Positions 1 to 12,100 of a stretch of 64,000 nt of DNA are shown here, one piece after another. The number at the start of each line of letters is the position of its first letter. Position 1 is the first letter of the stretch. Both the position numbers and the translations under genes were made by a program. The notes beneath the pieces are model-generated. The model was given only the letters and a program-made list of their open reading frames with translations, was not told where the DNA came from and made no database searches. Source of the stretch: Daedaleopsis sinensis (Eukaryota > Basidiomycota > Agaricomycetes > Polyporales > Polyporaceae); assembly GCA_033807695.1 (NCBI GenBank), contig CM066305.1, positions 2,046,001-2,110,000 of the forward strand, written 5' to 3'.

Positions 1-2476
1 CTCCGTCGCATCGTCAGGGAGCACGCTCTCGTCTTCGGCCTCGCCGCGTTTGTGCTCCTTCTCCGAGGCGCGGATAACATCCTCCACCACCTTCCAGGCC
101 GAATACGTCAGCCAGATCATGCGATGGCCGAACACGAAGTCTTCGCCCTCCTTCCATCCGTTAGATGAAGCACACTGCCGAATCCTCTCCGCCTCAGACC
201 CACGGATCGTGGGTACATAGCGATCGCAGAACGCAGTCTGATCGAAGTCGACGACGAAATCCTGCTTGCGCCTTGAAACGAGGTCAGGGAGCAAAAGCGC
301 GCGAATCTGTGCCTTCACCCGGCGCTTGTCGAACGAGTTGGCAGTGCCCGAGTCATTCGGCCGGATGCAGGACACCGTCCACAACCGTGTGCGATCGAGG
401 TTCCACATAATCTCAGAGAGGGTGTAGTTGAGTTGGGTCGAGATGGGGTAAACCTTGGTGGGATCAAGACGGGCGTGCTCCTCGCCTGGAGGGACGGTGG
501 CACCATCACGGGTGATGACGGTAGTAGGAGAACGGAGTGGTCGGGAGGAGACCTGTGCTTGCACGATGATGCTCTCATCCTTCGAGTGACGCTCGGTTGC
601 GAGACTAGGACCCGCCATCAGCTTTGCAATGAAGGGATCGGTAGAGTTGCGAAGCAGCGTGACGAATGCGCAATCGAGGATGTCCGTATCCTTCTCGATG
701 AAGTTACGCGTGTCATAGGTACAACTGCCAGCATAATGGTTGATGCCGAAGGTCATCCGGTCAGGAGCCTCCGCGCTGCCAGGAGCGATGAAGGAGGTAT
801 GAACTCCAAACTTCGATACGAGCTCCTGGAGGAACTCCTCTTCTTTCTTCTCGCCACTCTTACCCGACTTGAAGGACGAACAAGCCTTGTTGACAGCGCC
901 GAGAACACCCCCCGGTTTCCGGTGCGCCCGCTCGCTGATCTGCGCACCCCGCAACAGTTCAACGCATGCGGAGTTGTCCATAATGGAGATGGCAGGAAGA
1001 GAAACTCCATCACCGGTCAGCTGGCTGTTGAACCCGACAGAGTCCTCGAAGGTGTTTCGGAGGACGTAGGAGTGGAATAGCTCGTTAGAGAAGTTAATGC
1101 AGAACTCCTCGAAACCAGCTTGGTTCTGCGCGCCAATGAGGGGAGCGGGCCCACCAAAGTAGACAGAGGCGGACTGTGTCAAGCCCTTCGTTTGGAACCC
1201 GGGCTGATCGAAGAGGACGATCTGGGTCGGAGGAAGAGGGTCCTGAGAGCTCGGCGCGATCTTGTGGTTTGCAGTCTCCGTGACGAAGGCGAACAAAATC
1301 GCGTAGAGATCCTTCGCAAGCTGATCCCGTTGGGTGCCGCTTTGTTGGGCGTTCATCATCACAGTATACAGCTCCTTCCGGACGTAACTCGTCTTGTTCG
1401 TCAGCACCTCGCTAAGCTCCTCCGCGGGGACACCAAGTAGACGGGAGACTTGATCGAGAACCAACGGGTTCGCAACGTATGCCGAAACGTCGCGGGCATC
1501 GGCTTCCCCAAACTGGAGGTTCCCAAGAAGGAGAATGGCGACGAGGAGCCCGAAAATAGACGAGAGATGTTTCGGCTTGAAACCCAACAGCTTCATTGCA
1601 GCCCTTAGTTCGTCCATTGCGATGCTATCATCACTGAACGGACCAGCTGGTAGACGGTAGCAACTCGACGATGCAAGCAGCGCGTAGTCCGACACATCCT
1701 CCAAAGCATAGCGGTCCCGCTCCTCCGGCGTGGCACCAGCGAGGAATTGGTAAAAAACGTGGTAGGTACGTTCTTCGAAGGAGAGTCGTGAGAGTCGGGA
1801 CTTGTCGAGACCAAACGTGAGGACCTTGGCCGCTTGGATGCGGCCACGGTCGCTGAAGTGTAGCTCGAGGTATCGACTGTGCCGCGAGGCGTTGGGGTTA
1901 ACGAGCGTCTTCGCGTTCCCAAAGGAATCAAGGAGTGTGTGGAGGGACTTGATCTGCTCAGCGAGTTTGGCCTCCTTCTTCGAGTGGGTGGATAATCTGA
2001 GGATCTGGTTGACCAGGAGCTGCGAGCTGGCGCTCTTGCCTGACGCAGTGATTCCTCTATGACCGCGCAAGCGTTGGGCGTCCGCGTTGCCAACTTGAAT
2101 GAAGCGTGACTCACCTGAATATGACCGCCTGAGACTCTGTCCTTCTCCTCATGAGAAGATACACTCGTGCTGCAAGATCATAGAGGTGTGGTGGTAGACT
2201 CGTGGTGCCCGGAAGAATGAAGCTGGTGTCCTTGTAACATCGTTCCTCATACTCCTTGGCACTGACATCGTTAACATTAGCGAGGGTCTTGTAGGGATTA
2301 ACGACGATGAGATTGGATGCGCCAACTCTAGTATATGGTTGATCTGCACGAAAGCGAGCTTGGAGAACGGAGAGGATGGTGTCGTCAGAAGGGTAGACGG
2401 TTGCGGATGAGGAGGAGGAAACGAGGTCGGTGAGGTCGCCGGAGCTTACGGCTTGCGAGGTGAGTGCTGAGGCCAT
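1..2476 (-). CDS. Chitin synthase with N-terminal myosin-like motor domain (5' part only)
   Basis: Fungal class V/VII-type chitin synthases fuse a myosin-like motor to a membrane-embedded GT2 chitin synthase and deposit wall chitin at growing tips. Only about 800 residues of the motor part lie in the window; the catalytic domain would be left of position 1. The start MASALTSQ (ATG at 2476) leads into DDTILSVLQARF and NLIVVNPYKTL, the typical entry of this motor. One intron (2057-2114) splits the arginine before the P-loop. The P-loop reads GITASGKS at about residue 122 instead of the conventional myosin GESGSGKT. NASRHSRY fits switch I and DQPGF fits switch II. After the intron the frame stays open to the window edge. 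Family assignment is firm; the exact class cannot be decided without the missing C-terminus. Confidence 0.9.
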
Positions 2477-3256
2477 GGCCAAACAAGAGAAAGGGAGGGC
2501 GTGAGGGCGTCGACGCCCGAGAGAATGAGCAGACGACGAAGGGTGGAGAGAAATACAGCAAGCGACGGCAGCACTCGAGGGCTCCAGCTGCCAGTCTCCG
2601 CAGGTCTCCGCCTGGAGCTCGTAACGCGCGTCACGGCACAACCCGCCGATCGCGTTTCACCGTCCTTACATTCCGGCCGCCAGATCGCCTTCCCACGACT
2701 ACTCTTCACTACTATCTTTTTCCGGAGCTCCGGCAAGCCCGGCCTCCACTTCGGTGCCAGTAATACTATGTACTCTGCTCGACACTGCTGGCAGACATGC
2801 TCAGTTGCCACCAGAAGCCTACATATAGACAGCTATCAAAGCTTGCTCAACGCTCCTCGGACTCATCGGCCTCGGTCAGATTCGCAGGTTTTGACAAACA
2901 TTGGACCATTATAATCAACTTGCAGTGCTTCCGGCGTAGTACACCGTACAGGCTGCAGCGCTTTCAACCCATAAACAGCGCTGAATCTACTTATGGCAAG
3001 GGTTGCAAACTTGAACACGAATGCTCTATAGCGCACGAGTGCACGTGGCCATGGTCTGTGCTGACAATTCGATAGTGACCGACGATGGTCGATTATGAAC
3101 CGTCTTGAATAGCATGACTTGTCTAGCCTGGACATAGACATGTTGGAAACATGTCGCGAGTGTCAGGGTACCACGCTAGGGCCCGGGGGGTCGCGATCTA
3201 GACCCAAGTGCGATACGCCTTCATCCATCAGTCCAAGATTACAAAAGGCGAATATC
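2477..3256. other. Intergenic region, chitin synthase promoter side
   Basis: This stretch of 780 bp lies between the start of the chitin synthase and the stop of SEC27, both on the minus strand. It should hold the chitin synthase promoter and the SEC27 3' UTR. I see only short open frames without codon structure and no recognisable RNA gene or repeat. Confidence 0.6.
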
Positions 3257-6200
3257 TTACTCCTCCTCGTCTTCCTCCTCGTCTTCCTCTTCCTCCTCTT
3301 CCTCTGCCTCAGCTGCTACAAATACCACAACCATGCTGTCAGTAGCGACCTCAGCAGTGGTACTCAGGCTGTCGACGTACCTGGATCTCCATTCACTTGT
3401 GGAGCGCCAGGTGCCGGGGCGGCCATCTCGCGCCGCAGCGCCTCCTCCCAGCCCTCCTCGAACAGCTCCGGGTTGGAGACAGGGTCAGCGATTGCGCCGG
3501 CGACTTTCGTGCGCTTTTTCGCCTCGAGGTCCGCCCGCCACGCCTGTACCGCCTCAGGCACCTTCGAGGGCGCGTACGTGCGTGCAAACGTCGCCGCCTC
3601 TGGCGCTCGATGTGTCTTGATCAGGAGGTCGACGCATGGCTTTGGGTCGCCGAGTTGCAGCAACGTCGCAAACGCGAGGTTGTTCTGGCCCTTCTCCACT
3701 GCGGATAGGAGGGGATGTTAGCCTATCTGCAACTGTGGCGAGGGTGCAGGGGAATGTGATAAGACACGTGTACCCACCGGCTTGCGCTGCGAGCTTCGTC
3801 AGGCCATCTCGGTCCCCGATGGCAAGGAGCAGCAGCATTAGTGCGCTCAAGTCGCCTGCCTTCTCGAAGCTCTCCCGCGCGAGGTCGAACCGCCACACAG
3901 CCAGCGCACGGTCGCCGATCGCCTTCCACTTCGTCTCGGCTTCAAGGTCGGGTACTGTTCGCGCAATCTCTACCGCCTTGTCGAGGTCGTCTAGTTGTAG
4001 TGAGAGATCGAATTTTTGATCCGGGTCCGTTGTGACGTCAAGTGCAAGCTCCTTGAGGCCTGTAATCACATCAGTAGAGTCTTCGAATAATGATACTGTT
4101 CAACTTGCCTCGACCCTCCAAGAACGTTGCAATCTTGTTGCGGTGCTCTTTTGGTATTGATGGAAGGATTTCGGCAGCGGCGTCCATATCACCTTGTAGA
4201 ACGGCCGTCTGGTATTCCACCATGCTAAGTGAAAGCGAGTAGCTGAAGACATTGATGTCCTTGTCGACCAGATATACACGGTTGTGCGCGGGAATGTAGC
4301 CAAGCAGATATAGAGGCCTGCAAGACAGATAACTCAGTATGAACTCAGCACCGGCATGTGCTGAGCTACTCACGTGTCGAAAGGGGAGATGGTGTATGAC
4401 TCGGTCCCGATGAAGTAGTTTAGGCGATTCGCAGCAGTGGTGTAGATGAAGCAGTCGCCTATCCATCTCGCAGTCTTGACACTGGAGTATCATGAGTGGC
4501 GATTCATGCGAGAACTGGGTTTTCACGCACTTATCAGAGATTTCGGCCACAACGTCGAATGCCTCCTCGACACCCTCGTCCCCAAGATCGACGCCGGACT
4601 CCAGTTTCGCGTTATATGCGTCGCGATCGAAGCGCAAGATGTAGAACGAGTCCCCCGATGCAATCGCTACCAGATTGCCAGTTCCGGACCAGAAAATCTA
4701 TGCAGGGCATCAGCAAGAACTGCATATAAGCGTTCAGTTGGCTTACGTTCTTGGCGTCGACATCGATTCGCCGAACAATCTCCCCTGACTCCCAGTCCCA
4801 GAACACCACGAACCCAGCACCGCGCGCACCAAGGAGGGTACCCCCGTGAATGCCATCAATCGCCCACGACCCTGCACCTTTCATGCCTGCGCCACTACGC
4901 TCCCGGAAGTTCTTGTACACCCGCACCTTCATGCGACCTTCCAGAACAGCATACGTATTGGAATCGCCCGCCCACGCAAACGAACTGCCGTTCCCGAACG
5001 CCTTGTTGCGCCAAGCGAGCGCAGTGTACACGATGTACTCGCCATCTCCAACCACAGTGATGAACCGGCCATTGGGCGAGTGCACGAGCGATGTTGCGAA
5101 GACCTCCGTTGTACCAAGCTCCTTGATAGACATAGGTATCCGGTTTCCGTCGGCAACTGACTCTTCTTGCACGGTCTGAATATTCGCCGAAAGGACCTCG
5201 TTGTTGCGCGTGTAGACCAATTTGCCAGCAGTATCCATGCTGTAGGTGGGCTCATCGCGCCCGAGCTATAATACCATGAACATTCGTCTGCTGAGCATTC
5301 ATATGCCAATCTAACCTTTACAACAACGAGACCCTCGTCATAGCCAACGGCAACTTCGTTGCCAGTCTTGCGAATAGCCACACACCAAGCGCGTTCCAGG
5401 GCATAACTGAGCGTGTTCTCTAGGCGGTACGTACCGCTGTTCCAGATCTTGACAGTGCCATCCTCGCCACCACTGATGATAACTGGAAGGTTGGGGTGGA
5501 ACACAGCGAAGAGAACATTGTTTGAGTGTCCCTCCAGAGTCTGCACGCAACTCTTGCTGAGGTAGTCCCAAATCTTAACAGTCTTGTCGTCGCTGGCAGT
5601 CACGAGGTATGGTTTGTCCGCACCCGGGTAGAATTCGACGTAGTTGACACCCTTGTCGTGTGCCTCCATAGTAAAGTTGGGCGAGGCAGACCCAAGGGAC
5701 CACATCTTCACCGTGCGGTCCAGACATGAAGACGCGAAGGTATTGGGATCTTTAGGGTTGACTGCGATATTCATGATGTAGTGGGTGTGACCTTCGTACG
5801 TCTGATACATGGTCACAACAAGGAGAGCAAATGGGAGCATGCATGTACGTACCTGGATGCATCTCCACTGCTTATCCCAATCCCATGCCTTGATTGTCAT
5901 GTCATCACTACCCGTTAACACAATGCTCGCCGTGGGATGAACGGTGAGACATCTGATATAGTCGGGGTGAGCTTCGAACGCTGCAACCTTTTCATGGGTG
6001 TTGTAGTTGAAAATGCGAAGCTGGAAATCGTCGGAGCCCGCAACGAACCAGTTCTTGCGAGGAATGAAGCGGACGCAGCGGACGGGCACCTCCGCGACCT
6101 CAAAAGTCTTGATCTGCGCGCCGGACTCGTGATTGTAGATGCTGACTGTGCCGTTGTAGAGACCAGCGAGAATCCAAGGCTCGGTGGGATGGAAGTCGAC

Positions 6201-6311
6201 GCCTTTCACGCGATCTGAGCGAGTGAAGAGTTTCCGCTATCCCCGGGCTTAGCACGATGCAGAAAACTCAGTGTATGCACCCGTCAGACTCACGTTGATG
6301 TCTAACAGCAT
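3257..6311 (-). CDS. SEC27: Coatomer subunit beta-prime (COPI coat WD40 protein)
   Basis: SEC27/COPB2 is the beta-prime subunit of the COPI coat for Golgi-to-ER retrograde traffic. The N-terminus MLLDINRKLFTRSDRVKG, then DFHPTEPW, NWFVAGSDDF, EAHPDYIRCL and LDRTVKMWSLG, are hallmarks of its two beta-propellers; an alpha-solenoid follows and the protein ends in a run of Glu/Asp. Nine introns restore one frame: 6237-6293, 5802-5852, 5266-5315, 4698-4746, 4482-4530, 4318-4373, 4060-4108, 3699-3777 and 3316-3380. The exons sum to 2550 nt, an exact multiple of three, giving 849 residues, close to yeast and human. The intron 4060-4108 uses a GC donor (GCAAGT): the nearby GT choice breaks the conserved GRGLKELALDV. 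Single housekeeping gene, transcribed away from the island. Confidence 0.97.
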
Positions 6312-6864
6312 GGTCGTGCGTTACGGGATCGCACGGCTTTCGCAGTGCGTAATATAGGGAGGTCGTACGGGAATCGTAGTCGAGAGACACGCAGGATTCT
6401 GGGAGACAGACGTGGAAGGAGCGGGAGCGATGCAGTGCGCGCCTGTTGCATCTTGCATTTGGACCATATGCATCAACCTCCTCCGTTTGCATGCATTGCT
6501 CATGCGCAACTCTGTTTTTTTCGACAGCTCTCAACCTTCGCTCTGACCTCGGCTACTACCACATAATCCCCTCAATCTCATCGAGTGTACAACGAGATGG
6601 TGTGGATGGACCCTTTCGGCATGGCATCCACGAGCCTAAATGGCTGTGATCCTCGTCGTGTTGTATTGGATGGAGAAGCATCAGCCCACAAGAGCTGTGT
6701 GTCGCATGGCGTGTTAGGCATGGCCAACCTGTGAGTGCACGAACTTGGAGCGCAGTTCATTTCCGCAAGACAGCGGCTTGGAAGCGTAATCTAGTCCACT
6801 TTGCCGAGCAGCAACCCGGTTCGCGATAAAACAAAAGCTACTGCACCACGGCTTGGACGACGAA
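6312..6864. promoter_or_regulatory. SEC27 upstream region and left flank of the island
   Basis: 553 bp between the SEC27 start and the left end of the inverted-repeat island. It must carry the SEC27 promoter. Joined to the 360 bp right of the island it would form a divergent promoter of about 0.9 kb shared with the gene at 31815. No gene seen. Confidence 0.55.
6862..6864. repeat. Left target-site duplication, GAA
   Basis: GAA lies directly left of the terminal CACAGGGTGCA and matches GAA at 31455-31457. A 3-bp match alone has about a 1 in 64 chance of arising randomly. It gains weight because it falls exactly where arm homology ends. Confidence 0.6.
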
Positions 6865-7342
6865 CACAGGGTGCATTTGGGATTTTCAGGACCCCTGACA
6901 TCGCTGAGAAATGTGCGAGCGATGTTACCGGATGCCAACCATATCGCGTCCATTTCAAGCGGCTTGATAGGTGAACGATCCCGATAATATCCCATCTGTA
7001 TCAAGCGTATGTACATCTTAGGACGTCCTTGAGCAAGACATTGTTGCGGGTTGTAAAGAAACACGTCAATTGATATACAAAGGAACTGTTGGGGCCACGT
7101 CAAGTATCTAGTTTAATTCTTGGGCAAATACCCCTTCATGTCATGTTAATGGAATTGTGATCTATCACCTTATAGGAAAACAATAGGGCGTGCAACGTAT
7201 CTACACAATGTCCCTTGCAAAGAAATGGTAGCCAGTTTCGCATGGCAGGATATGAATGGGTGAGGCGCTATGTCACAGCGCTGGACAATGCAGAGAAACG
7301 TTTGAACGTTTCACGTCGCCTGACATACAACATATAACAAAC

Positions 7343-7397
7343 ATATCACGGCGATATCTCACCAGGCGAGATAGTTCATGGGATATCGCCGTGATAT
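7343..7397. repeat. Subterminal hairpin, left arm
   Basis: ATATCACGGCGATATC (7343-7358) is followed after 23 bp by its exact reverse complement (7382-7397). The 16-bp stem lies about 480 bp inside the element end and recurs in the right arm. It could be a transposase or host-protein binding site. The pairing is certain, the role is not. Confidence 0.8.
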
Positions 7398-7959
7398 TTT
7401 GGGGGCATGCTGCATATCTCGCGCCATGAAATGAAACATATCCCCCTGGTTTAGGCGCATTCGCGCCCCCTCGCGCACAAGGCTACGCACTCGCGCACGC
7501 TAAGGCACAACCCTGCGCACTCGCGCACGCTAAGGCGCACTCAGGCAGGCCTGAGCACAGTGCGTAGGATGGCGAGCACAGTGCGTATGATGGAGATCTC
7601 AGCCGCCCATACATTACAGCGCGGTCGCCGTTCACTGTTCCCTGGCTGCGCGCGCACGAAGCGTGGCATGCTCACAGCATGTGAGATCGGTCGTCACACG
7701 AAGACGGCCCCGGGTTACCGCGAGCGGTGGCCTTGCGGGAGCCGGAACCTGTCATTCGCTTTGCGCACGCCGACTCGGCGAGGGGCACTCGCAGTGAGCG
7801 CGCACGCGCCCCCAGAACACGCGCGATCTCGAGGGAGGGCGACGGGGCGACTACTGATGAGGGCGAGGGAGGGCGACAGGGTGACCGTATGGGCGCCGAG
7901 GACGCGTTTGCCCACAAGGGATGCGCCTAGAGGAGCGCGAGCATGACCCCCGGCACACA

Positions 7960-8970
7960 TGCATGCGACCGTACGCGCGCTGGGGGCGCATGTGCGTACA
8001 AAAAGTGAGCCTCGGCGAGCGCGGGTGCGCCTCGGCGAGCGCGGACGTGCCCTCCGGCACGCATGCGGGCTCCAAGGCAGGGCGCCCCGGCGACCGTATG
8101 CGCGCCGGGGGCGCATGTGCGTACAAAGGGTGCGCCTCGGCGAGAGCGGGTGCGCCCTTCGGCACGCATGCAGGCTCCAAGGCAGGGCGCCCCGGCGACC
8201 GTACGCGCGCCGCGGCCGCATGTGCGTACGGAGGGTGCGCCTCTGCGAGAGCGGGTGCGCCCTCCGTCACGCAGGCAGGCTCCAAGGCAGGGCGCCCCGG
8301 CGATCGTATGCACGCCGGGGGCGCATGTGCGTACGGAGGGTGCGCCTCGGCGAAAGCGGGTGCGCCTCGGCGAGCGTGCACGCGCCCTCCGGGACGCATG
8401 CAAGCTCCAAGGCAGGGCGCCCCGGCAACCGTACGCGCGCCGCGGCCGCATGTGCGTACGGAGGGTGCACCTCTGCGAGAGCGGGTGCGCCTCGGTGAGA
8501 GCGGGTGCGCCCTCCGGCACGCATGCAGGCTCCAAGGCAGGGCGCCCCGGCGACCGTACGCGCGCCGCGGCCGCATGTGCGTACGGAGGGTGCGCCTCTG
8601 CGAGAGTGGGTGCGCCCTCCGTCACGCAGGCAGGCTCCAAGGCAGGGCGCCCCGGCGACCGTACGCGCGCCGCGGCCGCATGTGCGTACGGAGGGTGCGC
8701 CTCTGCGAGAGCGGGTGCGCCCTCCGTCACGCAGGCAGGCTCCAAGGCAGGGCGCCCCGGCGATCGTATGCACGCCGGGGGCGCATGTGCGTACGGAGGG
8801 TGCGCCTCGGCGAAAGCGGGTGCGCCTCGGCGAGCGTGCACGCGCCCTCCGGGACGCATGCAGGCTCCAAGGCAGGGCGCCCCGGCGACCGTACGCGCGC
8901 CGCGGTCGCATGTGCGTACGGAGGGTGCGCCTCGACGAGCGCACCCGCGCAGGCCAAGTCAGGGCACCCG
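7960..8970 (+). repeat. GC-rich minisatellite, 105/125-bp units, left arm
   Basis: The marker CTCCAAGGCAGGGCG recurs at 8070, 8175, 8280, 8405, 8530, 8635, 8740 and 8865, giving spacings of 105, 105, 125, 125, 105, 105 and 125 bp. The 125-bp form has one extra copy of a 20-bp block of the type GCGCCTCGGCGAGAGCGGGT. The array is rich in CpG and in CGCGCG and GCATGC motifs. All frames are open over long stretches because the sequence lacks A/T-rich codons. I treat the resulting Arg/Ala/Gly-rich frames as artefacts. Confidence 0.95.
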
Positions 8971-9159
8971 GGCGAGTATGCACGCCGTGGGAGTACAGGG
9001 ACCTATATTCTCAGCGCAAACCATACCTTGGCTCGCGGGATGCACTCTGTTCGAAACAAGTACTCACCGGTGACTGTGTTGCCTCCCAGCCGGAATCGTC
9101 ATAGATAAGGGTCTCGTGCAGAGAGTCTCATTCAAACCTGGTACATTGTCCACAGTCCG

Positions 9160-12100
9160 TTAGTCCGTTAGTTCGCCTCCATCCCCTCCAGTTCGTACTT
9201 TCATCGTCAACCGGTCATAGACCTCCTTCGAGATGTCCGCCGGGGCACTACCCTTGGAGAAACTGAGCGTGAAGTCGTAGTCCTCGTCGACGATGTAGAG
9301 CTTCTCGACGAACCACGGCTGCTGCTGATTAAGCCAGGCGCTGTCGTAGCAGTTTCTCCACAGCCCGACCGGAGCTTCCGAGTCCACCACCGTTGCGCCT
9401 TCGACCCGAATGCGTTGGCGAGGACCACGGCCGCCGCGGCGTCTGGAGGAGGTATCGGCGAAGTATCGTCCATCGATGAGGGCGAAGAACTCCCTCAGCT
9501 CCACGCTCTGCCAGGCAGCCTCGATTATGACGAACTTCCCTTCAGCATGAGCTTGATCGTCCGGAGCCTCGTCTCCACTCATATGGACCGTGGTTATCAT
9601 GTCGAACAGCTCGTAATGCTGCTCGAGCTTGTAGGCTGCGATTATCCAGCACCGGTTCACATAAGTCTAACGTGGCAGTTAGCAAGAGTTTCCATACCAA
9701 AAATGCGCGAAACTGACCGTTCTCTTGCGACTATTGATCTGGGTCTGGTTCTGTCGCCTATCCAGAACCTCTTGGGGTGGAGGCTTGGAAGACCGTCGCC
9801 ATTTGAGTCGCGCGTGGTCCATGTGAGCATCGAGGGCCAAGGCTATCTGCTCGAGGGTGAAGAACCGCGCAGGGATGGGAGGCGCATGACGATACGATCC
9901 ACCTGCTACGGATTCAAGCATATGACGCGACAAGAAGCTACGCGCTGCGCGATTGAAGTCGTCTCGGTTCCAGCCGGCCTGGAAGTCGATGCGGAAGTTC
10001 TTTCTGTTGAAGTAATCGCCCTTCGCCAGCTTGAACTTGACGCGTTCCTCTTCTGGAACCGGCGGACAATGTTTGCCGATGTCATTGAGGCTCGGACAGC
10101 ACAGAAGCCATAGCATATGGGTGCGTACGGCAGCCTAAAACCATATTAGACTTTAGGCTTGCAGATTCGCATGCGCCCATGCTCACCTGTACGCGATTCA
10201 GGAACGTGCGGTTGGGATCAGTTCGCTCGCTCGGAGTCATCTGGGCGATCATGATGGCTTCCTCCTCAGACGACGTGGGCGAAATGTATGGCATCGTCCA
10301 TCCATCGACGCAGACAAATTTTGCGGTCTTCGGAGGCTTCTTTTGAACGCGAGGACGAGTGGGCGTATCGTGTTGCTCCGGCATTTCCTCATCGTCATCA
10401 GACGATATGGCTCCGATTTCGGCAGATAAGTCTTCGCGAGGGGTTGTCGCCAGGTAGATGCGAGACGCCTTCGATCGCGGAGCCCTGCCGCTCCGCAGTG
10501 GCGTCGGAGGAGTTGCTGTCAGATGGAAAGGCTTCCTCGGAGTCTTGGGTGACGACAGGTTGCTGATCTGGGTGCTCATGGCATTCAGGCTCTCCAGCAC
10601 CTGTGATCTAACGAACAGCTATTAGCCAAGGTTCGAACAGCTGCAGCTGGTAATGAGATACTTACTGTAACTTGCCGTGACTGTCAAGGCTCTCTTCTAT
10701 ATTATCCATTCGGTTCATCAGGAAGAGAGTTAACTGCGACTTGGGGAGATCCTGATCGAACAGCTTGTGAGTTTACACACGTCCGCACAAGAGGAACGGA
10801 TATTACTACCTGCGGCAGAGGGGGCTCCGTGGCACGGCCTTTACCTTTGTCGTTCGACGATGCGGCGTTGTTGGACGAGGAAGCCGTTGTGTTCGGCTCC
10901 ATTGCAGGCCACGACTGATGCTCGTCCTCCATAGAAAAGTCCTAGTAACCTATTATCAGTTCGTTATGGCGACTATAGACGTGTAGTCACGAACCTCGTC
11001 CAATAATCCCTGCGACGACGGCTCATTCTCGTGATCGTCCGCAAACCGGACGTTCTTACCAGGTGGAGGCGGATTCGCGAACGAGACACCAAATCCTTCG
11101 TGAGGTTGCGCGCGAGCCTTAGGTTGCGACGCTGGCGGCGGTCGAATCGGCTGTGGCTGGCTAGGTACTCCTTGGAACGAGGCCCGAGGGTGCTGGGACT
11201 GACCGCGAGTGTATTCGGCGGGAGCAGACGCTTGCTGGAGCGGTTGAAGAAGCTGCGAGAACTCTGGGGCGAATTGAGAGCCCTGAGGCCATGCGGCGGG
11301 ATGCGAAGGGATCGGTTGCGACTGTGACGGCGCTGGCGCGTAGCCAGTGTGCTGGTGCGATGGCGGGGGCGGGTATCCTACGGGAGGGTGTGGTGGCGCG
11401 TTGGCGTACCTGTCGGGTGGGTGCGATGGCGCGCGTCCGTACTCGGCGGGAGGAAGTGACGGCGCAGGCGCAGGCGCATAGCCAGCGGCAGGTTGCGACG
11501 ACGCGCGAGCGTGTCCATCCGGCGGGTGCGACGGCGCGCGTCCATAATCGGCGGGAGGGTGCGATGGCGCGCGTCCATAACCGGCGCGAGCGTACCCGTC
11601 CGGCGGGTGCGACGGCGCGCGTCCATACTCGGCGGGAGGGTGCGATGGGGCAGGCGCATAGCCAGCGGGCGGATGCGACGGCACGCGGGCGTACCCGTCC
11701 GGCGGGTGCGACGGCGCGCGTCCATACTCGGCGGGAGGGTGCGATGGGGCAGGCGCATAGCCAGCGGGCGGATGCGATGGCACGCGAGCGTACCCGTCCG
11801 GCGGGTGCGATGGCGCGCGACCGTATCCGTCGTCCTGTAAGGGTGTCATGTAGATAGTGGGCGGATGCGACGGCGCACGAGCGTACCCGTCCGGCGGGTG
11901 CGATGGCGCGCGACTGTACCCGTCGTCCTGCAAGGGCATCATGTAGTACTGATCGCTCGCTCGAGCAGGTACACCTGAGTGCCCTACGGGTGGTTGCGAA
12001 GGGTTGGCAGGCTCAGAGCGCATTTCGGGTCGCGACTGCGGTACATGTTGCAACGCCGGTGTTTGCTGGGCGTAGGGAGGGGCCTGACGAGACGGTTGAC

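Larger units (their letters stand above)
6865..8990 (+). repeat. Left long inverted arm of the island
   Basis: This arm matches the reverse complement of about 28830-31454. Its outer 230 bp differ at roughly eight sites after a short non-matching patch at 6876-6881. From about 7110 to 7450 the two arms look identical to my eye. The segment 7440-7950 is nearly identical, with small indels around 7610-7660. The inner part is the minisatellite. Open frames such as the one at 6714-7103 (minus) recur in the other arm only because the DNA is repeated. Confidence 0.9.

Noticed and set aside
433..1080. A 215-codon plus-strand frame
   Set aside because: It is the antisense shadow of the chitin synthase motor exon, whose protein is clearly conserved.
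6714..7103. A 129-codon minus frame (MTWPQQFLCISIDV) also present in the other arm
   Set aside because: It recurs only because the arms are duplicated DNA. It crosses the element end on the left and has no intron or family support.
7960..8970. CRISPR-like direct repeats
   Set aside because: Units are contiguous tandem minisatellite repeats without unique spacers, in a fungal genome.
7921..9108. Long Arg/Ala/Gly-rich open frames on both strands of the left minisatellite
   Set aside because: All frames are open because the repeat is GC-rich without stop codons. The 125-bp units shift the frame, so no conserved repeat protein can result.
11291..11857. A 188-codon plus-strand Arg/Ala-rich frame
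   Set aside because: It is antisense to the proline-rich repeat region, whose GC-rich repeats keep several frames open.
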